A stretch of 64,000 nucleotides of DNA, taken from contig NZ_JAGENB010000010.1 in assembly GCF_019991125.1 (NCBI RefSeq), positions 1-64,000 of the forward strand. The letters run 5' to 3'. Shown in pieces: positions 7,470 through 15,784 of this stretch. The notes beneath the pieces were generated by a model. That model did no database searches, was not told where the DNA came from, and was given only the letters and a program-made list of their open reading frames with translations. This DNA is from Phyllobacterium calauticae (GTDB lineage: Bacteria > Pseudomonadota > Alphaproteobacteria > Rhizobiales > Rhizobiaceae). Within the stretch, counting starts at the first letter, position 1. Every line of letters begins with the position of its first letter. Position numbers and translations under genes: made by a program.

Positions 7470-7571
7470 AGCCCGTTTCTCCTTCAAGAGACAAAGCCTG
7501 TCCGCTCCCCATCACGCGAGACAGTAGGGGTTATCAAGTTTCAAGTTGTGATTAGTGAGTGTTCTGCAGTG

Positions 7572-8024
7572 TCAGTTGAGCCGCTTCTTTGCTGACAATG
7601 CCTTCTTCAGATCCGTAATGAGCTTCTCAACCGTAACGATTGGACCTTTGTCGCTTGCGTCGAAACAGACCGCAATCTGGTCTACTTCAAGCGACGGCAG
7701 TAGCGTTTCGAGTGCGAAATCAAGAGCGATTGCCCTTACCTCGATCTCCGACATGTCCGGTTGGGGTGGCAACCACAAATAGGCGAATAGTTTTGCGGGC
7801 CAGACCGGGAACATGAACGGCACACGATTTTCGTCGTCCATCATTGCCCAACGGTCGTCCGCACCACAAGCCCAGAGCATTTCAGTTTGGACCACCTTGT
7901 TGATGAAATACTTGTAGCGTTTCATCGGGGCATATTGAACGACCTTTAAAACCTCGGCCATATCAGGTTCGTTGGCCTTCTGCCTATCGGTGCGCGTGTC
8001 TGTCGTGACGATAAACCCCGACAT
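7572..8024 (-). CDS. DUF2750-like protein (first copy)
   Basis: A 150-residue protein with an ideal Shine-Dalgarno sequence (AAGGAGGT) before its ATG. The core matches the DUF2750 pattern as I know it: KRYKYFINKVVQTEMLW, then a WAMMDDEN turn, then FMFPVWPAKLFAYLW. A second protein of the same kind lies at 12808-13239. The biochemical role of the family is not established to my knowledge. About 100 nt separate it from the next gene, so it may have its own transcript or head the leftward run. Confidence 0.7.
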   Translation of the reverse strand: MSGFIVTTDTRTDRQKANEPDMAEVLKVVQYAPMKRYKYFINKVVQTEMLWACGADDRWAMMDDENRVPFMFPVWPAKLFAYLWLPPQPDMSEIEVRAIALDFALETLLPSLEVDQIAVCFDASDKGPIVTVEKLITDLKKALSAKKRLN

Positions 8025-8080
8025 TGCCGTACCTCCTTATGTACTCAATGTTCTATATTTGTTCTCATGTGGTGCGAGAG

Positions 8081-8419
8081 TCAAGAGGGATCGGCTCCAT
8101 CTTGCTTGGACGCCGCACCCACGCGTTTCATAAATTGAGTTCTATCTGCAACATAGATCGCAGCAACTCCGGCAATCAAAGACACATAAAAGTTCACGTA
8201 AACACTGAGCACCATGGTGGCAGAACACACTGCGGCTACGCTGATTCCAAAAAAGAACCCAACGCAATACCAAAGATAGGCCAGCAACCACGCCGACAGA
8301 AGAAATATGGACACAGGGATTGCCCATTCTGGACTCAAGAAAAAGCGGCAATACAAAAAGGCGGGAAGCAAAACCGCTATGGATACCATGGCAAGAACAG
8401 TGGACTTTGATCTGCTCAT
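8081..8419 (-). CDS. Hypothetical membrane protein
   Basis: A 112-residue protein from the ATG at 8419, which has GGGAG 6-7 nt upstream; an in-frame start at 8452 lacks such a site. About three to four membrane spans are visible (VLAMVSIAVLLPAFLYC, IFLLSAWLLAYLWYCVGFFF, AGVAAIYV). It ends in a polar, Asp-containing tail. It is the first gene of the leftward series and may carry the promoter. No family recognised. Confidence 0.55.
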   Translation of the reverse strand: MSRSKSTVLAMVSIAVLLPAFLYCRFFLSPEWAIPVSIFLLSAWLLAYLWYCVGFFFGISVAAVCSATMVLSVYVNFYVSLIAGVAAIYVADRTQFMKRVGAASKQDGADPS

Positions 8420-8801
8420 AGTCGCTCCCTTTGATGCGTCATCTTTGACCATGCACCTACCAAAGTTTCATTGTTTTGAAATTTAAACAAACGTTCAAAA
8501 TGTATCGAAAGCAGATTGGAAATGCCCGCAGTCGAAACATTCCGTTCAACAATGTTTCAGCAAATGATGCCGCGGGAACAGGTGCGACAGCTGCCGGTAA
8601 TTCCTCAATTGAATCAATAGCGCCATGAACACCAAGTGAGACGTCTAATATATTGTTTTCAAATATTTATTTCGTTACAGCCGGGATCGCCACTTACCCA
8701 AGAAAACCAGTTCTGTTTCCCGGATAGCGAGGCAATCCAGCCGTTGGTCTGCCGTGCAAACCAACAAGCTTTCATAGAAGCCGGTCGAAGCAGGAAAGGT
8801 C
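8420..8801. other. Intergenic region without a convincing gene
   Basis: About 380 nt, AT-rich in the first third (8460-8510) and again near 8640-8675. A 32-codon frame at 8522-8620 on the plus strand is too weakly supported to call. The AT-rich stretch near 8460-8500 may hold the promoter for the leftward genes, but no clear -35/-10 pair was found. Confidence 0.4.
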
Positions 8802-8972
8802 TCAGCCACCGAGTTCGGCAACTTTCTTGCGAAGCTCTAATACTTCCTCCACCAGCGTACTGACAACGTCTTTGAGAAACGCCACCTTGTGCTCCGGATC
8901 GTCAACAGTGTTGATAAGTTCGAGAGCAGCGGGCAGAGAGTCAATCTCATCGGATCTGTTGTTGTCGCCCAC
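8802..8972 (-). CDS. 56-residue acidic helical protein with GTG start
   Basis: The start is a GTG at 8972, preceded by GGGAGAAG at a good distance. The product reads as two amphipathic helices: LPAALELINTVDDPEHKVAF, then a leucine/valine heptad pattern with DVVSTLVEEVLELRKKVAEL. It could be a small coiled-coil regulator or adaptor. The longer frame running to 9221 is Arg/Ala-rich and implausible, so only this part is called. No family recognised. Confidence 0.5.
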   Translation of the reverse strand: MGDNNRSDEIDSLPAALELINTVDDPEHKVAFLKDVVSTLVEEVLELRKKVAELGG

Positions 8973-9099
8973 GCTTCTTCTCCCAGGTTTTTGGAAGACA
9001 GAACAACATAGTCCAAATCGGGAAATCAAGGTGACAACGATGTCCCTGTCTGTGTGTCGCGCCCAGCGCCGAAGCCGCGTCGGCGGGTGACGTTGACAT

Positions 9100-9315
9100 C
9101 TATCGTCTGTGTCCGCCACCGTTACCACCGCCACCACTGCCACCACGGGAGCTTCCCTTGCCCGGGTTGCTGCTCTTTGCCTTTCCGCTTTCCTTGCCGG
9201 TGCTTTTGCGGGGCCCGCCAAAACTCAATCCAAATCGCGCTGCGTCCGCTGTGCTGACAAGCACAACGCTTGATAGGGTAAGGGCGGATATGGCGATAAC
9301 GAGTATTTTCATCAT
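9100..9315 (-). CDS. Small exported Gly/Ser/Lys-rich protein
   Basis: A 71-residue product beginning MMKILVIAISALTLSSV with a signal peptide that probably ends after STADA. The mature part is about 45 residues of Gly, Ser, Lys and Arg, ending in GGGGNGGGHRR, which is basic and disordered. Similar tiny exported proteins occur in many Hyphomicrobiales, with unknown role. The ATG at 9312 is an equally good start. Confidence 0.55.
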   Translation of the reverse strand: MMKILVIAISALTLSSVVLVSTADAARFGLSFGGPRKSTGKESGKAKSSNPGKGSSRGGSGGGGNGGGHRR

Positions 9316-9645
9316 TTTCGTTGCAATCCAAACAGGTGACAAGTTGCACGAAATCGAGATGGCTATGGCCGCCGTGTCAATGCAATTGTTGTTAAAATGA
9401 CCACAAAATTGCACAAAACATAGTCTTCCCGGTGAAATGAACACGTCCTGATACCGCCCAGCCGCGTGCGGGGCCTGTCGTCCACGCTATTCCCCGCAGA
9501 AGCCGGTTATGCGGCAAGGCCATCGGGATGCGCGTTTACTCCAATTCTCAATGCTGCGTTTTTCGTCCTTTGCCTTCGCGATCTGTCTTGCGGCGATTGA
9601 ATGGCACCGCTTAGCTTGATCTGCGATTGATTGGAGATGCTCTGA
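9316..9645. other. Intergenic region upstream of the FkbH-like gene
   Basis: About 330 nt between divergent genes. It must hold promoters for both. The only site I can fix is GGAG at 9632-9635, 10 nt before the ATG of the FkbH-like gene. No terminator, repeat or small gene was recognised. Confidence 0.4.
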
Positions 9646-11466
9646 ATGCTTGAAACCATGGCTTCTGTGCGAAATCAAAAGGTTGCCTATAAATTCAGAA
9701 CACCCGACACGTTGGAGGCAACACCCGTCGCTGTTAAGCGGATCCTCGTTGTCGGATCGTGCATGGCAGCGGGTCTGTTCCACTACGCTCATGTCATTTT
9801 CAAGGGCGCGGAAGTCGATCATGTCCTGTACAACTATCCCGGTGACCTGACAGAACCGCCGCATCCAATCGAAGAGTATGCTTTCCAGCTTATACATTTG
9901 CCGTTGCGGACGATTGTGCCGGAAACCATGCTTTCGGATATACCGCACACCAGCGAGGAACCGTTCGAGGAAAAACTGCGGGAGTGCGAGCAGCGTTTGA
10001 TCCAAACGTTTACGGGCGCGCTGGCGTTTGCAAAAAACACCAAGCTCATGACCTTCGTTTCCGAATATTTCATACCGCAGCAGAACCACATGGGGCGGCT
10101 TCTGCCGCGCTATGACCTGCGCAACCCCACCTATTTCGTCGAGCAGTTGAACCGCAAACTGCATGAGCTGGCGCGGGAACATGCGGCACATATGGTCCAG
10201 GCCGATGCCATCGCGCAGACATTCGGCCGAAAGTTCATTCAAGAGGATCTCGTCTGGAACTGGTCGCATGCCAGCTATGCCAATGACTGGGATTGCATCC
10301 ACGACACAACCCGTATTGTCCAGCCAACCAAACTCACCAGCCTTTACCCGATCAACATAGAAGATTTCATCTTCGGGTTTTGGAGCGAGATACATGCCAT
10401 GTATCGCACGCTCACGCAGCAAGACAGCGTGAAGCTGGTCATCCTCGATCTGGACGATACGCTCTGGCGCGGGGTTATCGCGGAAGAAGGCATACACAAT
10501 CGCGTTGTCCTGGAAGGATGGCCGCTCGGCCTGATCGAAGCCCTGAAATTTCTCAAGCAGCGCGGTATCGTCCTGGCGATCGTCAGCAAGAATGACGAAG
10601 CGACAATCCTCGACTTGTGGCCTCAGTTCCTGAAGCACAGACTGAATATCGATGACTTCGCGGTCCGGAAAATAAACTGGCGGCCAAAAGCGGAAAACAT
10701 CCAGGATATTCTCAGCGAAACCAATCTCTTGCCGAAGAACGCTCTCTTCATTGACGATAATCCCGTTGAGCGGGAAAGCGTGCAAGCGGCATTTCCGGCC
10801 ATGCGGGTACTTGGCGACGAGTTGTATTCGATCCGCAGCACATTGCTTTGGGCCCCGGAAACGCAGGTTCCGTACGTCACGCCGGAGTCAAGCAGGCGCA
10901 CCGAGATGATGCAGGCTCAGGTACAGCGGGAAACCGCGAAGGCCGTTATGACCCGGGAAGAGTTTCTGGCTTCCCTCGACGTTTCCGTCGGCATCCGCCC
11001 GATCAACACCATAGATGACGAACGTTTTCCACGCGCGCTGGAACTGCTCAACAAATCCAACCAGTTCAACACCACGGGCAAGCGCTGGACCATCGGTGAA
11101 TGTCAGCAGGCCTTTCTCTCGGGTGCCATCTTCGAGACTTTCGAAGTCGGCGACAAATACACCGATTATGGTCTGGTGGGAATCGCCATTGTCAGAGATC
11201 ACATCATCATCCAGTTCGTGATGAGTTGCCGGGTGGTTGGCCTTGGTGTTGAGCAGGCGATTATCGCCGGGCTTGCCGCAAACCACCTTCCCCTGAAGGG
11301 CGTCTATACGCCGACCGAAGCCAACGGCCTGTGCCGCGACCTGTACCAAAAACACGGATTTACATTGGACGGCGGGATATGGACGTTGCAGGACAATACC
11401 GTCACAGCCCCGCCGCACGTCAAATTCCGTGAGATGTCAGACTTGGCTCGCGGCGACCCTTGTTGA
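9646..11466 (+). CDS. FkbH-like HAD-family protein (SGNH-like, HAD and GNAT-like domains)
   Basis: A 606-residue protein. Residues about 30-240 resemble an SGNH-like domain (ILVVGSCMAAGLF at its start). Residues 265-273 (VILDLDDTL) are HAD motif I with Asp268 and Asp270, followed by LAIVSKNDEATI and LFIDDNPVERESV. Residues about 430-595 form a GNAT-like domain ending with YTPTEANGLCRDLYQKHGF. This is the three-part layout of FkbH proteins, which in polyketide pathways load a glyceryl unit from 1,3-bisphosphoglycerate onto a carrier protein. No carrier protein, ketosynthase or other pathway gene is nearby, so the partner and product are unknown; stand-alone members also occur near surface-polysaccharide genes. 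Confidence 0.85.
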   Translation: MLETMASVRNQKVAYKFRTPDTLEATPVAVKRILVVGSCMAAGLFHYAHVIFKGAEVDHVLYNYPGDLTEPPHPIEEYAFQLIHLPLRTIVPETMLSDIPHTSEEPFEEKLRECEQRLIQTFTGALAFAKNTKLMTFVSEYFIPQQNHMGRLLPRYDLRNPTYFVEQLNRKLHELAREHAAHMVQADAIAQTFGRKFIQEDLVWNWSHASYANDWDCIHDTTRIVQPTKLTSLYPINIEDFIFGFWSEIHAMYRTLTQQDSVKLVILDLDDTLWRGVIAEEGIHNRVVLEGWPLGLIEALKFLKQRGIVLAIVSKNDEATILDLWPQFLKHRLNIDDFAVRKINWRPKAENIQDILSETNLLPKNALFIDDNPVERESVQAAFPAMRVLGDELYSIRSTLLWAPETQVPYVTPESSRRTEMMQAQVQRETAKAVMTREEFLASLDVSVGIRPINTIDDERFPRALELLNKSNQFNTTGKRWTIGECQQAFLSGAIFETFEVGDKYTDYGLVGIAIVRDHIIIQFVMSCRVVGLGVEQAIIAGLAANHLPLKGVYTPTEANGLCRDLYQKHGFTLDGGIWTLQDNTVTAPPHVKFREMSDLARGDPC

Positions 11467-11631
11467 GCTGGGGCTGACCAACGACCGGCCGCACATGATC
11501 GACGGCATCACGGTTCGGGGAGTCTCACAGGCTCCCGGTGCAATTCGAGATGAACGACGTGTCCAAGGCTTGCTTTGCAGCGTGCCTCGCATGGGCTGCA
11601 GCTAAAATCCGGCTGCCACACCGTGTACGAC

Positions 11632-11993
11632 CTAGTTCCGGCTGCCAAGCGCAAGGCTGCAGGCAAGTCCGGTGAAGACCGTTGCCAGCAAATATTGCGG
11701 CAGTTTGCGGAAGCGAGGGAAGCTGCCGGCCCGGCTGCGGATATGGCTGCTCAGCAGAATCACCGTGCCATTGACGACAAAGCCGATGCCATTGAGCACG
11801 GTGGCGAGAATAAGCATCTGCACGACCAGAGAACCGGCTTCAGGTTTGACGAACTGCGGAAACAGCGCCAGCACGAACAGTGCCATTTTGGGATTGAGCA
11901 GATTGAGGCAATGAGAAGCATATCGGGACCGGGCGTGGCCGTGAGAACCACGGACGCGGCGGCAAAAAGCAGGAGTGTTGAGAAGTCCGGCAT
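11632..11993 (-). pseudogene. LysE/RhtB-family exporter remnant with internal deletion
   Basis: The N terminus (MPDFSTLLLFAAASVVLTAT then PGPDMLLIAS, from 11993) is that of a LysE/RhtB amino-acid exporter. In another frame the C-terminal half follows at once: NLLNPKMALFVLALFPQFV, through to TGLACSLALGSRN at 11632. The normal 205-residue protein would have about 90-100 residues between these two blocks. The junction near 11900-11915 therefore marks an internal deletion of about 300 nt with a frame change. Neither half can make a working transporter. Confidence 0.75.
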
Positions 11994-12051
11994 ATCGTTT
12001 TCCTGCGAGTTTGCCGGAATTCCTGTCTAGCATTTGTGCGTTGATTGACAA

Positions 12052-12419
12052 GGGGTTGGCTCGTCATTCCTGTAAAGACGGCCATGGACGCTTTTTGCCC
12101 AACAATGCCGATCTGATCCGGGATTTCCGTCACGCTCACGTCACGCCGGTTTTGATGATATGTCCATGACTGGCAACGTTGTTCTGTTGCCCGTCAATAA
12201 TTCAAATATGCCGGAAACGACACTGCCACAACACGTTCCCTGAGAAGAACGAAATCCAAGCTCCCATCGGGTGCAGGGAGTTGGGTCAATTGACTTATCG
12301 ATGGAAGGACGTGCTGCAAAATCCTGTTCCAGACAAACTTTACCCCACCGTCTTTCGGGATGGTGGGGTTTTTACAGCGCCAGCTTTCCCCGCTCAATGC
12401 CGTCACCCTGGAGTTTAGA
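12052..12419. other. Intergenic region with possible small RNA
   Basis: About 370 nt without a credible gene. It ends in a strong plus-strand terminator (12343-12373) that does not follow any protein gene on that strand: the nearest upstream plus-strand gene ends about 880 nt earlier. That orphan terminator suggests a small RNA transcribed from somewhere in 12100-12300. No promoter could be fixed and no known RNA family was recognised. Confidence 0.35.
12343..12373 (+). terminator. Rho-independent terminator, orphan
   Basis: The stem pairs CCCCACCGTC (12343-12352) with GATGGTGGGG (12359-12368), ten pairs including one G-T, around the loop TTTCGG, followed by five T. The shape is textbook for the plus strand. 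Confidence 0.75.
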
Positions 12420-12608
12420 ATGTATTCGATTGATCCGCAGCCCTATCAAGCCAATGCTTGGAAATATATCGGCGTTGTCCTGTTTCTGGCGGCACTGTCA
12501 TTTGGCCTCGGCCGATATTATGCGGCAACAAGAACTGCAGCAGACGCGGGCGTTCATCGTTTGAATGCCGAGCAGCAAGATAAAGTCACTTTGCAGAGGG
12601 TGAATTAA
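12420..12608 (+). CDS. Small single-span membrane protein
   Basis: A 62-residue protein from the ATG at 12420, with GGAG about 6 nt upstream and the terminator hairpin about 50 nt before it. It has a polar N terminus (MYSIDPQPYQANAW), one membrane span (YIGVVLFLAALSFGLGRYY) and a polar C-terminal helix. No family recognised. Confidence 0.5.
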   Translation: MYSIDPQPYQANAWKYIGVVLFLAALSFGLGRYYAATRTAADAGVHRLNAEQQDKVTLQRVN

Positions 12609-12807
12609 ATGGACCCAGCGGGGGTGCGCAACATGGTTGCATCGCTCCCATCCATATAAAACCGATCGTCCCCAGGCGCTGGAATAAGCGCTCTCCAACC
12701 CTCGATCATCAATTTCGGTCTACGCGGCCGGAATAAACGCTCGCTTTGGAATTATTGTCCTTCAATCTTTAATATTCTGGTCTATCCTCAGCAACGAGGG
12801 TGGGCAC

Positions 12808-13239
12808 ATGGAGTCAACACAGAGTATTGAAGAGGCAACAAGAGTTCTCAAACTCTCACACGCCATGCGTTACAGATATTTCATCAAGAAGTCGGTTGAG
12901 ACCTACAAAGTATACACCATCAATCTTGGTTCGAATTATCTCATTCTCAATGACGCAGCCGGGACATCGATGTGTTGCCCGCTCTGGCCGGATGCCATCT
13001 TGGCGGAGCTGTGGCTGGGGCCACTTGACCGCGGTACAGGCCTGCAAATCAAAACAGAAATCGTTGAGATGGAACTTGACGCGGTGCTCAAGAATTTTCT
13101 GCCGGCATTGCGGCAACGCGGACTTAAAGTCGGGATCTGCTTCGATCAGGCAAGCGACGGACGCATTGAGTCCGTCCACAAGGTGATCGCCGATATCAGG
13201 CATGAGATCCAGACGGGGTTTTCCTACCTGAAACCATAG
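12808..13239 (+). CDS. DUF2750-like protein (second copy)
   Basis: A 143-residue protein with GAGGG just before its ATG. It matches the protein at 7572-8024 block by block: MRYRYFIKKSVETYKVYTI against KRYKYFINKVVQTEMLW, then a WP motif (CCPLWPDAILAELWL) and a C-terminal helical part (VCFDASDKG in one, ICFDQASDG in the other). The copies are clearly divergent, so this is not a recent duplication. Function is not established. Confidence 0.7.
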   Translation: MESTQSIEEATRVLKLSHAMRYRYFIKKSVETYKVYTINLGSNYLILNDAAGTSMCCPLWPDAILAELWLGPLDRGTGLQIKTEIVEMELDAVLKNFLPALRQRGLKVGICFDQASDGRIESVHKVIADIRHEIQTGFSYLKP

Positions 13240-13273
13240 GGGCTGACCCCGCCGCACCGAACAGGCGTCCCAT

Positions 13274-13360
13274 TCAGCGGCGCCGCAAAAAGATGAAGAA
13301 AATCAAAACGACAACAATGAGCGGAACGCCCAGCCACCATAAAACTGCTGCTGTAAGCAT
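13274..13360 (-). CDS. 28-residue hydrophobic membrane peptide
   Basis: A 29-codon frame from an ATG at 13360 preceded by a perfect GGAGGT about 6 nt upstream. The product starts MLTAAVLWWLGVPLIVVV and ends in a run of positive residues (LRRR): a single membrane helix with a basic cytoplasmic end. The strong ribosome binding site and all-hydrophobic composition make chance unlikely. Tiny membrane peptides of this form often regulate larger membrane proteins; no partner is visible. Confidence 0.55.
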   Translation of the reverse strand: MLTAAVLWWLGVPLIVVVLIFFIFLRRR

Positions 13361-13513
13361 CGTATTACCTCCAATTGAATGGGGTAAACGGCGGGGGACG
13401 TGAGAGGTTCCGCAGCAATTTTGGCGATACGATCATTCGCCGCGTCAAGTCCCGCAGGACGGTGCTGTTGAAAAATGCCGGTGCCAATTCCTTTGCCGGG
13501 TTGTGCCGGACCG

Positions 13514-13969
13514 CTAGCTCGCGGTTTTGACGGCTTTGTGCCCGCTTGTTTCGAGGATCGATATCCGGAAAAACACGGGTTCAAGCGGACGCTCCGCATC
13601 GCGAATGACCGTCTTCGTGTACCCGGGCTGCCACCATTCGGCGGATGCGCTCAGAAGGTGGTGCGCGGTCGCGCGCGCGTCGACATGGGACGGATCGTTC
13701 GACAGTTCTTCATACAGCCCGTTGACGATCACGCTTTGCCAGCGATTGGTTGCGTCGATCTCATCGAACGCGACACAGACGTGCGGATTATTGCGCATCC
13801 ATTCGACCTTTCGGCCGACCGTTGTAAAAGAATAGAGAAAGACGGAGTGATAGGCGAACCTGAGCGGAACGATGTAAGGGTGATCATCCCTGGAGCAGGC
13901 CAGGCGGCCAATGCTCGCGCGGCTCAGCAAGGCATTGATCTCCGCCTTCGTCATCTCATTAATGATCAT
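13514..13969 (-). CDS. Pyridoxamine 5'-phosphate oxidase-like FMN-binding protein
   Basis: A 151-residue protein with the split-barrel pattern of small FMN-binding proteins: ALLSRASIGRLACSRDDHPY at residues 13-32, IVPLRFAYHSVFLYSFT next, then RNNPHVCVAFDEID and WQSVIVNGLYEEL. Such proteins reduce or bind flavins or heme-like ligands; pyridoxine-phosphate activity is unlikely for this short form. The gene stands alone on its strand. Confidence 0.8.
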   Translation of the reverse strand: MIINEMTKAEINALLSRASIGRLACSRDDHPYIVPLRFAYHSVFLYSFTTVGRKVEWMRNNPHVCVAFDEIDATNRWQSVIVNGLYEELSNDPSHVDARATAHHLLSASAEWWQPGYTKTVIRDAERPLEPVFFRISILETSGHKAVKTAS

Positions 13970-14186
13970 CGAGGTTGCTCCTGGACTTCTTGAACAGGCG
14001 GACTGCCGCCGCGATAATTATTGAGGGCGCTTTGTTCGTTGTCAAACAGGTGAATGACTTTGGCAGGGCAATGTGATGCGTCACCCTATGTGCGAGGATG
14101 CAGGGGAGGCGTGGGTTGACCAGCCTTCATGCTTGCGTGTTCACGCAAACGAGGCGATCAGCATAAGGATCTGCGCGCTTGTCGTC

Positions 14187-14423
14187 TCAGGTTTTGTCGA
14201 TACGACCGCGGCCGTGCCTGAACAGCATCACACCGAGATCGACCTGAACGACCTGACCGCCCTCTTGCTGGCCGGTGTGATCCGGGTGCAGAGCCGCGCC
14301 CGGTCGCTCCGTGCTGTTGCGGGCGTGCTGTTCCAGCCGCGCGGCCAATTCGGGGTGCAGACCCTCGCCGCGTCGGGCGGCCATTGCATGCAAAGCATTC
14401 AAGAGAGACAACATTGAACTCAC
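14187..14423 (-). CDS. Small hypothetical protein
   Basis: A frame of 78 residues from a GTG at 14423 (or 75 from an ATG at 14414), with GGGAG upstream. It starts MLSLLNALHAMAARRGEGLH and is Gln-, His- and Arg-rich afterwards. The opposite strand is also open here, so coding status rests on the ribosome binding site and the amphipathic N terminus. No family recognised. Confidence 0.4.
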   Translation of the reverse strand: MSSMLSLLNALHAMAARRGEGLHPELAARLEQHARNSTERPGAALHPDHTGQQEGGQVVQVDLGVMLFRHGRGRIDKT

Positions 14424-14493
14424 ACTCCCTGGGGTGTGGATTCAGTGTATCGCTTGCCCTTGATGGCCAGCCACCCGATTCATGCCGCAGGCG

Positions 14494-14838
14494 TCAGGCG
14501 GCGCTTCCTCTCGGCGCAAAAAGTATGATCCCCGCGGCGACAAGCGCAAGAATGGCGCCGGCCATGTCCCAGCGGTCCGGCCACTGCCCTTCCGCAAGCC
14601 AAAGCCACATCAGCGATGCAAAGATATAGACACCGCCATAGGCGGCATAGGCGCGTCCCGCTTCGCCCGACGGCGCGAGCGTCAGCAAATAGGCAAAGGC
14701 GACAAGGCACAATGTGCCCGGCGCCAGCCAAAACACCGATCGCTCCATGCGCAGCCATGCCCAGAATGCGAAACATCCGGCGATCTCGGCCAGGGCGGCG
14801 GCGCTGTAGATCAGTGCGGTTGTGACGTAGGTTTGCAT
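14494..14838 (-). CDS. YnfA/UPF0060-family membrane protein
   Basis: A 114-residue protein from the ATG at 14838, close to the family's 105-110. Four membrane spans are visible, with [17 protein letters not shown] near the start and [20 protein letters not shown] in the middle, both hallmarks of UPF0060. The family belongs to the small-multidrug-resistance-like (DMT) superfamily; its transport substrate is not settled. A longer frame reaching 14931 is not used because the family starts here. Confidence 0.85.
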   Translation of the reverse strand: MQTYVTTALIYSAAALAEIAGCFAFWAWLRMERSVFWLAPGTLCLVAFAYLLTLAPSGEAGRAYAAYGGVYIFASLMWLWLAEGQWPDRWDMAGAILALVAAGIILFAPRGSAA

Positions 14839-15103
14839 GGGGCCCCCGGATTTCCTGACAGCGGATCGATCCTGCATAGCAGACAACTGCGGAAATTGAA
14901 GCGGCGGCAACAACGCATGCCAAGCCGGCATTGACCGGTAATCCGCAGCGTGCCAGTCGACGGAACCAGTTCTCCGCCATGAAATCGTTGCGATTCACGG
15001 TCAGTGAGGACGCAGGAAAAACCGATTCGAAAGACCGGATGGACAGGACATGCCATTCCGGGGCTTTCGCAGTCCGCTCGAGGTTAAGGAAGCAGAGAAG
15101 AGA

Positions 15104-15646
15104 ATGGATCAAACGATCACGCAATGGCTCAATTCGCCCGCTGGCCATACTCCGGTTCTCGACGGAATAATGTTGACCGTCACCAGCTTCGGCGTACCGC
15201 TGATGATCGTGGCTGTCATTGGCCAATGGTGGAGCAAGGCGGACAGGCTGCACGTGCGGCATACCTGCGTCTCGGCCGGGCTGACCTTTCTGATCGGACT
15301 GGGCTTGAACCAGATCATTCTGTTGTTTGTGCAGCGCATCCGGCCCTATGATGCTGATATCACGCATCTCCTCGTTCCCCCCAGCGCCGACTGGTCGTTT
15401 CCGTCGGACCATGCGACGGCATCGCTTGCCATCGTCGCGGCCTTTGCGCTTCACGGTCTGGCGCGCCGCACCATTCTGCTGGGGCTGATGGCCTTTTTCG
15501 TCTGCTGGTCGCGCATCTATGTCGGCACGCACTATGTTTCCGACGTGATCGGCGGCGGTGTGACGGCCCTGCTGGGGGCCCTGGCGGTTGCCGTTTTTTA
15601 TCGGGAGGGGTCGAAAATCGATCGCTTCGTAACACGCGTATTCTGA
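15104..15646 (+). CDS. PAP2-family phosphatase
   Basis: A 180-residue protein from the ATG at 15104 with AGAGA upstream. PAP2 motifs are visible: RIRPYD (motif 1), PSDHA at about residue 100 (motif 2) and SRIYVGTHYVSDV (motif 3, with the catalytic His). The Lys that usually precedes motif 1 by seven residues is not present. The size and PSDHA motif fit the BcrC-type undecaprenyl-diphosphate phosphatases, which recycle the cell-wall lipid carrier at the outer face of the inner membrane; other lipid phosphates are possible. Confidence 0.8.
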   Translation: MDQTITQWLNSPAGHTPVLDGIMLTVTSFGVPLMIVAVIGQWWSKADRLHVRHTCVSAGLTFLIGLGLNQIILLFVQRIRPYDADITHLLVPPSADWSFPSDHATASLAIVAAFALHGLARRTILLGLMAFFVCWSRIYVGTHYVSDVIGGGVTALLGALAVAVFYREGSKIDRFVTRVF

Positions 15647-15784
15647 AAGTTATCCGGAACGCAATGTCGCGGCAAATTCAGCCACACTATAGCCCTAAAC
15701 TAATCATTAACCCTGCTTCGGGGGGCGTCGGCAAAGGCATATGTGGTGTATGGTTTTGGTGGGTCGTGTTAAGGAGAGAGTGTC

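Noticed and set aside
8522-8620. 32-codon plus-strand frame
   Set aside because: No clear ribosome binding site, no distinctive composition, no neighbour context.
1-9645. Prophage attachment site or tRNA target
   Set aside because: No tRNA gene or matching direct repeat was recognised, so the prophage boundary stays unset.
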